Positions 7,332 through 12,771 of a stretch of 12,771 nt of DNA are shown here, in pieces. Positions within the stretch are counted from its first letter, which is position 1. Each line of letters opens with the position of its first letter. Under the pieces are notes generated by a model, which saw only the letters and a program-made list of their open reading frames with translations, made no database searches and was not told where the DNA came from. A program made the translations under genes and the position numbers. Origin of the DNA: Flavimaricola sp. (GTDB lineage Bacteria; Pseudomonadota; Alphaproteobacteria; Rhodobacterales; Rhodobacteraceae); NCBI GenBank assembly GCA_023300365.1, contig JALZWD010000304.1, forward strand, positions 1 through 12,771, written 5' to 3'.

Positions 7332-10043
7332 ATGCTTGGATTGGGAACCATCGCCAAAAAGATTTTTGGCACACCGAATGATCGATTGGTTAAGGCCACG
7401 GGGCCTTTGATTGCCAAGATCAACGCGCTTGAGCCCGAGTTTCAGGCGTTGTCGGACGAGGGTATCAAAGACAAAACCGAGGAATTGGCGAAACGTGCGA
7501 TGGGGGGCGAGAGCCTTGACGATCTATTGCCCGAAGCCTTTGCCAATTGCCGCGAGGCGGCGCACCGCGCGCTTGGTCTTCGGGCGTTTGACACGCAGTT
7601 GATGGGCGGCATTTTCCTGCATCAAGGTAACATTTCCGAGATGAAGACCGGCGAGGGCAAAACCCTTGTGGCGACATTGCCCGCCTATCTGAATGCCCTG
7701 ACGGGCGAGGGTGTGCATGTTGTGACGGTGAACGATTATCTTGCCAAACGTGACGCGGAGTGGATGAGCAAGGTTTACGGCGCTTTGGGCCTTAAGACGG
7801 GCGTGGTGTATCCCCAGCAGCCCGAGGACGAGAAGAAAGAGGCCTATGCGGCGGATGTGACCTATGCCACCAACAATGAGTTGGGCTTTGATTACCTGCG
7901 CGACAACATGAAATCGGATCTGAGCCAGATCAACCAACGCGCCCATAACTTTGCCATCGTTGATGAGGTGGACAGCATCTTGATCGACGAGGCGCGGACG
8001 CCGTTGATTATTTCGGGGCCAAGCCAAGACCGGTCTGAATTGTACAAAGCCGTGGATGTGTTGATCCCCGAATTGCAGGACGACCATTTCACATTGGATG
8101 AAAAGACCCGTGGGATTTCGTTTACCGACGAGGGCAATGATTTCCTTGAAGAGCGGCTTTTGAGCGCTGGTTTGTTGCCCGAGGGGCAAAGCCTTTACGA
8201 TCCCGAAAGCACCACAATTGTGCACCACGTCAACCAAGGTTTGCGGGCGCACAAGCTTTTTACCCGCGACAAGGATTACATCGTTCAAAAGGGCGATGCG
8301 GTTTTGATTGATGAATTCACGGGCCGTATGATGACGGGCCGGCGTTTGTCGGATGGGCTGCATCAGGCGATTGAGGCCAAAGAAGACCTCAATATTCAGC
8401 CCGAGAATGTGACCCTCGCGAGCGTGACATTCCAAAACTACTTCCGCCTTTATAACCGATTGTCTGGGATGACAGGTACGGCGCTGACCGAGGCCGAGGA
8501 GTTTGGTTCGATTTACGGCCTTGGTGTTGTTGAAGTGCCGACCAACCGTCCGGTTGCGCGCGAAGACGAGCACGACCAAGTCTACCGCACCGCCAAGGAA
8601 AAATTCGACGGTGTTGTTGAGAGCATTAAGGCGGCCCATGAAAAGGGGCAGCCGATCCTTGTTGGTACGACCTCGATCGAAAAGTCGGAATTCCTTGCGA
8701 CGTTGTTGAAAAAAGAGGGCATTCCGCACAACGTTTTGAACGCCCGCCAACACGAGCAAGAGGCGCAGATCATCGCCGATGCGGGCCAATTGGGTGCGGT
8801 GACAATCGCCACCAACATGGCCGGGCGTGGCACCGATATTCAGCTTGGTGGGAATATCGAGATGCGGGTTTTGAATGCGCTCACGCTTGACCCCGAGGCC
8901 GACCCAGAGGTGGCGCGGGCCAAGGAAGAGGCCCTGCACGCGGAAGAAAAGAAAAAGGTGCTGGAGGCCGGTGGCCTTTATGTTTTGGCAACCGAACGGC
9001 ACGAGAGCCGCCGGATTGATAACCAGCTTCGTGGACGATCTGGCCGTCAGGGCGATCCGGGGAAATCATCGTTTTTCCTTAGCCTCGAAGATGATCTGAT
9101 GCGGATTTTCGGCTCTGAGCGTTTGGACAAGGTTTTGTCGAAACTGGGCATGAAAGACGGCGAGGCGATTGTGCACCCATGGGTGAACAAATCCCTTGAG
9201 CGGGCGCAGGCCAAGGTTGAGGGCCGCAACTTTGATGTGCGCAAACAGCTTCTTAAGTTTGACGATGTGATGAACGAGCAGCGCAAGGTCATCTTTGGCC
9301 AGCGCCGCGAGATCATGGAATCGCAAGACGTCTCTGAGATCACTGCCGATATGCGTCATCAGGTGGTGGATGATATGGTTGATGGGTTTATGCCGCCCAA
9401 ATCATACGCCGATCAGTGGGACACCGAAGGTTTGTCGAGCGCTCTTGTCGAACAGCTTGGCCTTGATGCGCCGGTTGTTGCTTGGGGTGATGAAGAGGGC
9501 GTTGACCAAGAGGTGATGGCCGAACGCCTGATTGAAAAAGCCGATGAGATGATGGGCGAGAAAGCCGCCGTGTTTGGCGACGAGACCATGCGCGGCATCG
9601 AAAAGCAGCTGTTGTTGCAGACGATTGACGCCAAGTGGCGCGAGCATCTGCTGACGCTTGAGCATCTGCGCTCGGTTGTTGGATTTCGGGGCTATGCGCA
9701 GCGTGATCCACTGAATGAATATAAGACCGAGAGCTTTCAATTGTTTGAGGGGCTTTTGGATGGGTTGCGCACGGATGTGACGCGCAAGTTGGCGCAGATC
9801 CGGCCAATGTCGAAAGAAGAGCAAGAGGCGATGGTTCAGCAGATGGCCGCACAGCAAGCGCAGGCCAATGCAGGGGCCGTGGCGCGCGCAACAGCGCCCG
9901 CGATTGCGGGCACCGCACAGGCCGGAACCGCACGCGAAGGTTTTGATGAGGATGATCCCAGCACATGGGGCAATCCGGGCCGGAACGATATTTGCCCCTG
10001 TGGAACGGGCAAAAAGTTTAAGCATTGCCACGGGGCGCATTAA
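7332..10043 (+). CDS. secA: Preprotein translocase motor ATPase SecA
   Basis: SecA is the ATPase that pushes unfolded preproteins through the SecYEG channel. The 903-residue product is full length. Walker A is MKTGEGKT at 104-111 and Walker B is DEVD at 211-214. Between and after them come [10 protein letters not shown] (132-141) and the motor motifs [10 protein letters not shown] and [30 protein letters not shown]. The helical scaffold and wing domains follow, with [12 protein letters not shown] and [12 protein letters not shown]. After an Ala/Gln-rich linker the protein ends in a zinc motif with Cys888, Cys890, Cys899 and His900, which in other bacteria binds SecB and lipids. The ATG at 7332 is chosen because GGAG (7319-7322) precedes it and [10 protein letters not shown] is the expected N-terminus. 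The TTG at 7314 would add six residues. It is a single-gene unit with its own promoter region. Confidence 0.98.
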   Translation: MLGLGTIAKKIFGTPNDRLVKATGPLIAKINALEPEFQALSDEGIKDKTEELAKRAMGGESLDDLLPEAFANCREAAHRALGLRAFDTQLMGGIFLHQGNISEMKTGEGKTLVATLPAYLNALTGEGVHVVTVNDYLAKRDAEWMSKVYGALGLKTGVVYPQQPEDEKKEAYAADVTYATNNELGFDYLRDNMKSDLSQINQRAHNFAIVDEVDSILIDEARTPLIISGPSQDRSELYKAVDVLIPELQDDHFTLDEKTRGISFTDEGNDFLEERLLSAGLLPEGQSLYDPESTTIVHHVNQGLRAHKLFTRDKDYIVQKGDAVLIDEFTGRMMTGRRLSDGLHQAIEAKEDLNIQPENVTLASVTFQNYFRLYNRLSGMTGTALTEAEEFGSIYGLGVVEVPTNRPVAREDEHDQVYRTAKEKFDGVVESIKAAHEKGQPILVGTTSIEKSEFLATLLKKEGIPHNVLNARQHEQEAQIIADAGQLGAVTIATNMAGRGTDIQLGGNIEMRVLNALTLDPEADPEVARAKEEALHAEEKKKVLEAGGLYVLATERHESRRIDNQLRGRSGRQGDPGKSSFFLSLEDDLMRIFGSERLDKVLSKLGMKDGEAIVHPWVNKSLERAQAKVEGRNFDVRKQLLKFDDVMNEQRKVIFGQRREIMESQDVSEITADMRHQVVDDMVDGFMPPKSYADQWDTEGLSSALVEQLGLDAPVVAWGDEEGVDQEVMAERLIEKADEMMGEKAAVFGDETMRGIEKQLLLQTIDAKWREHLLTLEHLRSVVGFRGYAQRDPLNEYKTESFQLFEGLLDGLRTDVTRKLAQIRPMSKEEQEAMVQQMAAQQAQANAGAVARATAPAIAGTAQAGTAREGFDEDDPSTWGNPGRNDICPCGTGKKFKHCHGAH

Positions 10044-10054
10044 GGCGGGTAGGA

Positions 10055-10100
10055 GGCCAAGTCTTTTGAAGAATTTGGCCAGAAATCTTGGGAAGATTTC
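10055..10100. terminator. Hairpin pair between convergent secA and gntR genes
   Basis: Two inverted repeats fill the 60-base convergent gap. The first pairs GGCCAA (10055-10060) with TTGGCC (10075-10080). The second is a perfect 8-base stem, GAAATCTT (10082-10089) with AAGATTTC (10093-10100), around a GGG loop. Neither has a proper T-tract on either strand, so intrinsic termination is uncertain. The position between converging genes is the main support. Confidence 0.35.
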
Positions 10101-10103
10101 GCC

Positions 10104-10811
10104 CTAGGCACGTGCCGAGATGACGGCGCGGGCCAAACCGCGAGTGTAGTCCTCAAGCTCGCGGAGGGCCATGTCGACGGTGTTGGGGGATTGCGCCTCG
10201 AGCCCATCGGCAATCCGCGTGTGCAGGTCGGTGATCGCTTCGCGGCTTCGGGCGGTAAAGGTGATCATGTTCATCAGCGGCTCAATCGCCTCGACAGCCC
10301 CCGCCAATTGATAGGATAAAACCGGGTTCGCCGCGCCGTCGACAAGGGCGCGGTGAAACGACACGTCGCTGGCGCAGAAAGCTTCGTCTGTTAATCCCGG
10401 TTGCCCTTGGCGGTGAATTTCCGCGCGCATGGTGGCCAGATGATCGGCGGTGCGGCGTTCGCATGACAGCGGCGCGCAGGCGCATTCGAGGGCAAAGCGG
10501 GCCTCCCATGCGGTGTCAAAGCTGACGTCGTTCATTGAAAGCAGCAGGGTTGAGGTGGTGATATGCGCGGCTTGCGCGTCTTCAAAGCTTTGTTTGTTGA
10601 CGAAAGCGCCGCCGAATGCGCCGCGTTGTGTGCGGATGAGGTTTTGCGCCGCCAAACGCTTGAGGGCTTCGCGCACCGTGGTTCGGCCCACTTCGAATTG
10701 TTCGGATAGTTCGGCCTCGGAGGGCAAGCGTTCGTCCACCGACAGCTCGCCTGATACGATGGCCTCGCGGATGGATTTGGCGATTTGCGCTGAGAGGTCA
10801 GGAGAATTCAT
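10104..10811 (-). CDS. GntR-family regulator, FadR/FCD subfamily
   Basis: A 235-residue DNA-binding regulator. The N-terminal winged helix-turn-helix (about 6-71) has the GntR signature LPSEAELSEQFEVGRTTVRE followed by ALKRLAAQNLIRTQRGAFGG. The C-terminal all-helical FCD domain (about 98-225) binds small effectors, often carboxylic acids, in this subfamily. Possible metal ligands Asp149, His153 and His197 are present, but the last His usual in FCD proteins seems replaced by an acidic residue (Glu220/Asp221). No Shine-Dalgarno sequence precedes the ATG, and the palindrome at 10813-10836 lies directly against it, so the transcript may be nearly leaderless and autoregulated. It is divergent from the DUF2182-DUF1326-acyl-CoA synthetase genes, which are its most likely targets. 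The effector is unknown; an acyl-CoA or organic acid is an inference from the neighbour. Confidence 0.9.
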   Translation of the reverse strand: MNSPDLSAQIAKSIREAIVSGELSVDERLPSEAELSEQFEVGRTTVREALKRLAAQNLIRTQRGAFGGAFVNKQSFEDAQAAHITTSTLLLSMNDVSFDTAWEARFALECACAPLSCERRTADHLATMRAEIHRQGQPGLTDEAFCASDVSFHRALVDGAANPVLSYQLAGAVEAIEPLMNMITFTARSREAITDLHTRIADGLEAQSPNTVDMALRELEDYTRGLARAVISARA

Positions 10812-10812
10812 T

Positions 10813-10836
10813 TGTCAGACATTTAAAAGTCTGACA
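10813..10836. promoter_or_regulatory. Palindromic operator in the divergent gntR/DUF2182 promoter region
   Basis: An 8-base arm TGTCAGAC (10813-10820) and its exact complement GTCTGACA (10829-10836) flank the centre ATTTAAAA, whose inner TTTAAA is also symmetric. Only the two bases at 10821 and 10828 break a 24-base palindrome. An 11-base direct repeat, GACATTTAAAA, occurs at 10818-10828 and 10833-10843, overlapping the palindrome. On the plus strand TTGTCA (10812-10817) could be a -35 box for the DUF2182 operon with TTTAAA (10837-10842) as -10, though the spacing of 19 is long. On the minus strand TTGCGT (10843-10848) and TTAAAT (10821-10826) could drive gntR. Binding here would block both. 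This is the expected site for the adjacent GntR protein. Confidence 0.65.
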
Positions 10837-10873
10837 TTTAAAACGCAAGAGTTGAGTCGCAGGAGGGCTTGAT

Positions 10874-11620
10874 GTGATTGCGGATCGGATCAGAGCGATG
10901 GGGGGCGTGCATTGGCTGTCCTTGTTTGGCATGATCCTTGGTGCGTGGATATTGCTGTATGCGATGGCCATTCCGCCCGAGTTGCGCGACGGCGCCGCAA
11001 TCTTTGGTTCGGATTTCATCGCAGCGCTCTGCCTCGTCACGCCCGATATGGGGGGGTATCTGCGCATGGTGGTGATGTGGGCGTTGATGTCGGCGGCGAT
11101 GATGGCGCCCACGGCTTTGCCCGCTTTTGCGACATATGACGACCTGTCCCACGCGGGCGCCCGTTTGGGGCCTTTGGTGGCGTCATACTTGCTGGTTTGG
11201 TTTGGCTTTTCGGTTGTGGCGGCGGGTGTTCAGATGGCCCTGTTCCGTGCCGAATTGGTCAGTGATTTTGGCGACAGCCGTTCGGTGGTGCTGTCGGCGG
11301 GGTTGTTGATGTTGGCGGGGCTTTATCAATTCAGCGCGGCGAAAGAGGCGTGTCTGAGTAAATGTCGCGCGCCGATGGTGTTTTTCATGCAGCATTTTGA
11401 GGAAGGGCCGTGGCGCAATGGTGTGCGTCTTGGGCTTGTTTGCCTTGGCTGCTGTTGGGCGCTGATGCTGCTGGCGTTTGTGGGCGGGGTGATGAACCTA
11501 GCGTTCATGGGGCTGGCCACTTTGATCATGGTTTTGGAAAAATTGCCCGATATCGGGCGTTGGCTGACGCGGCCTTTGGGGGGTGTTTTAATCGCCTCGT
11601 CCATTTGGCTGGTTATTTAG
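10874..11620 (+). CDS. DUF2182 multi-pass membrane protein
   Basis: A 248-residue integral membrane protein with about six hydrophobic segments (near 13-33, 63-87, 99-123, 137-155, 187-220 and 236-248). It carries the DUF2182 signatures: MVVMWALMSAAMMAPTALP at 65-83, YQFSAAKEACLSKCRAP around 151-167, and CLGCCWALM at 190-198 followed by GGVMNLAFMG and LEKLPD. Pfam describes the family only as predicted metal-binding membrane proteins. The paired cysteines 160/164 and 190/193/194 and the Met-rich second helix fit metal or thiol chemistry, but no reaction is established. The GTG start is chosen because AGGAGG (10861-10866) lies seven bases upstream; the overlapping ATG at 10872 runs straight into TGA. 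It is the first gene of the divergent operon, 12 bases before the DUF1326 gene. Confidence 0.9.
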   Translation: MIADRIRAMGGVHWLSLFGMILGAWILLYAMAIPPELRDGAAIFGSDFIAALCLVTPDMGGYLRMVVMWALMSAAMMAPTALPAFATYDDLSHAGARLGPLVASYLLVWFGFSVVAAGVQMALFRAELVSDFGDSRSVVLSAGLLMLAGLYQFSAAKEACLSKCRAPMVFFMQHFEEGPWRNGVRLGLVCLGCCWALMLLAFVGGVMNLAFMGLATLIMVLEKLPDIGRWLTRPLGGVLIASSIWLVI

Positions 11621-11632
11621 GGAGAGAACGAG

Positions 11633-12265
11633 ATGGCATTAGACGGCGAGATGGGCACTGTTGCTTGGACGATCAAAGGCGAGCTGATCCTGAATTGTAA
11701 CTGTACGGTGTTTTGCCCTTGTGTGGTGTCGCTTGGCAAGCATCCACCCACCGAAGGGTATTGTCAGGCGTGGTCGGGTGTGCGGATCGACAAAGGGCAG
11801 TATGGCGATGTGGATTTGTCGGGTCTGAATGTGGGTCTGATGATGGATATCCCCGGCAATATGGGGCGTGGCAATTGGAAGGTTGCGGCGTTTATCGACA
11901 ACAAGGCCTCGGATGATGCCTATGATGCGCTTGTGGCGATCTTTAGCGGCGCTGCGCGTGGCACGACGGGCCTGTTTAAGATGCTGGTTGGTGAGTTCAT
12001 GGGCGCGCAGCGCGAGGACATCACCTTTGAGACCGAGGGCAATGCGCGGCGTTTGACCGTGGGGCGCAAGATCCAAGGCGAAGTTGTTCCTGTGGGCGGT
12101 GCTGGTGGCAATGATATGGTTATCACCAACACTGAATACTGGATGGGCCCTGATATCACCGTGGCCACCGCGACCAAAGGCAAGGTGCGCAGCCACGGAC
12201 GCGTTTGGGATTTTGACGGGCGCTCTGCCGAGATTTGCCAGATTGATTGGCACGGCCCCAAGTAG
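11633..12265 (+). CDS. DUF1326 cysteine-motif protein
   Basis: A 210-residue soluble protein with no signal peptide or membrane segment. Near the N-terminus it has the family's cysteine cluster, CNCTVFCPC at residues 22-30 (Cys22, 24, 28, 30), with further cysteines at 44 and 202. The rest looks like a beta-rich fold ending in SHGRVWDFDGRSAEICQIDW. These features match DUF1326, whose function I do not know to be established. The cysteine spacing suggests metal binding or thiol redox chemistry. GGAGAG at 11621-11626 lies six bases before the ATG, and the gap to the DUF2182 stop is 12 bases, so the two are co-transcribed. To my knowledge genes of these two families often lie next to each other, which makes a shared function likely. 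Confidence 0.88.
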   Translation: MALDGEMGTVAWTIKGELILNCNCTVFCPCVVSLGKHPPTEGYCQAWSGVRIDKGQYGDVDLSGLNVGLMMDIPGNMGRGNWKVAAFIDNKASDDAYDALVAIFSGAARGTTGLFKMLVGEFMGAQREDITFETEGNARRLTVGRKIQGEVVPVGGAGGNDMVITNTEYWMGPDITVATATKGKVRSHGRVWDFDGRSAEICQIDWHGPK

Positions 12266-12301
12266 GGCCTAAGTTTCGGCGTCTTTGGGAGGAGACCCGC
12301 C

Positions 12302-12771
12302 ATGCAGCAGCATTTCGAAGCCTTTGATCCGGTGCCGGCCAATCATGTGCCGCTGTCTCCGATCTCGTTTCTGAACCGTGCCGAGGACGTGCATGCGCAT
12401 AGAGAGGCGCATGTTTATGGATCGGTTCGGCGCACCTGGGCCCAAGTGGGCGACCGTGTGCGCCGGATTTCTGCGGCTCTTGCTGCGCGTGGGATCGGGC
12501 AGGGGGATACGGTGGCGGTGATCTGTCCCAATATCCCCGAGTTGGCCGAGCTGCACTTTGCGGTGCCGATGGCGGGGGCGGTGCTTAACGCGATCAACAC
12601 GCGGCTTGAGGCGGAGACGATTGCCTATATCCTAGGCCACGGCGACGCCAAAATGGTGATTGTGGATGCAGAGTTTACGCCGCTATTGCAGGCGGCGTTT
12701 GCGATCAATGGGGCCGAATTGCCGGTTGTGGAAATCCGCGATGCCCAAGAGGGGTTTGATGGCCCGGCCTC
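12302..12771 (+). CDS. AMP-dependent acyl-CoA synthetase (3' end outside window)
   Basis: The first 156 codons of an ANL-superfamily adenylating enzyme, which activates a carboxylic acid with ATP and joins it to CoA. The visible part has ANHVPLSPISFLNRAEDVH (residues 13-31), RTWAQVGDRVRRISAALAARGI, GDTVAVICPNIPELAELHFAVPMAGAVLNAINTRL and AYILGHGDAKMVIVDAEF. This is the usual start of medium/short-chain fatty-acyl-CoA ligases of roughly 540 residues. The AMP-binding P-loop lies beyond the window. GGAGGAG at 12288-12294, seven bases before the ATG, fixes the start; the gap to DUF1326 is 36 bases, so it is probably the third gene of this operon. Substrate is open: a fatty acid, or an acid such as methylmercaptopropionate handled by related roseobacter ligases (DmdB), cannot be told from this fragment. 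Confidence 0.9.
   Translation, partial: MQQHFEAFDPVPANHVPLSPISFLNRAEDVHAHREAHVYGSVRRTWAQVGDRVRRISAALAARGIGQGDTVAVICPNIPELAELHFAVPMAGAVLNAINTRLEAETIAYILGHGDAKMVIVDAEFTPLLQAAFAINGAELPVVEIRDAQEGFDGPA

Noticed and set aside
7524..9002. 492-codon open frame on the minus strand inside secA
   Set aside because: It lies fully antisense to a well conserved gene, its product shows no recognisable domain, and long antisense frames are expected from the third-position base bias of this genome.

Overview
The window reads as chromosomal DNA of an alphaproteobacterium, most probably of the Rhodobacteraceae/Roseobacter group. The grounds are the GC-rich coding style, the fused YlxR-L7Ae protein between nusA and infB, the conserved N-terminal block of IF-2, the SecA N-terminus, and the cluster of a periplasmic PPIase, argJ and mutT divergent from secA. 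This placement comes from family recognition, not from a search. Most of the window is core genome. No rRNA, tRNA, CRISPR array, insertion sequence or prophage gene was seen.

Layout. (1) Positions 1-4174, plus strand: the 3' two thirds of nusA, a YlxR/L7Ae RNA-binding protein, and infB. This is the usual transcription/translation operon, with tight spacing and an ATGA overlap before infB. (2) Positions 4175-4684 look empty at first sight. They hold two hairpins whose T-tracts lie on the minus strand, a 40-codon minus-strand gene with a GTG start and strong ribosome binding site (4355-4477), and a 207-base spacer with an exact DnaA-box sequence. (3) Positions 4685-7154, minus strand: a probable operon in the order secreted parvulin-type PPIase, argJ, mutT-like Nudix hydrolase, joined by a 5-base gap and an ATGA overlap. 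(4) Positions 7155-7331: divergent control region with a consensus -35 box for secA. (5) Positions 7332-10043: complete secA with its C-terminal zinc motif. (6) Positions 10104-10811, minus strand: a GntR/FCD regulator convergent with secA. (7) Positions 10813-10836: a 24-base, nearly perfect palindrome that is the likely operator of this regulator. (8) Positions 10874-12771, plus strand: a DUF2182 multi-pass membrane protein, a DUF1326 cysteine-rich soluble protein, and the first 156 codons of an AMP-dependent acyl-CoA synthetase, all closely spaced with strong ribosome binding sites.

The first seven kilobases of genes serve transcription termination/antitermination, translation initiation, arginine synthesis, nucleotide sanitation and protein export. 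The last three kilobases are the most accessory-looking part. There, a dedicated regulator faces a small operon that pairs two families of unknown function with a fatty- or organic-acid-activating enzyme. That cassette, its operator and the 40-residue protein behind infB are the best candidates for undescribed biology.
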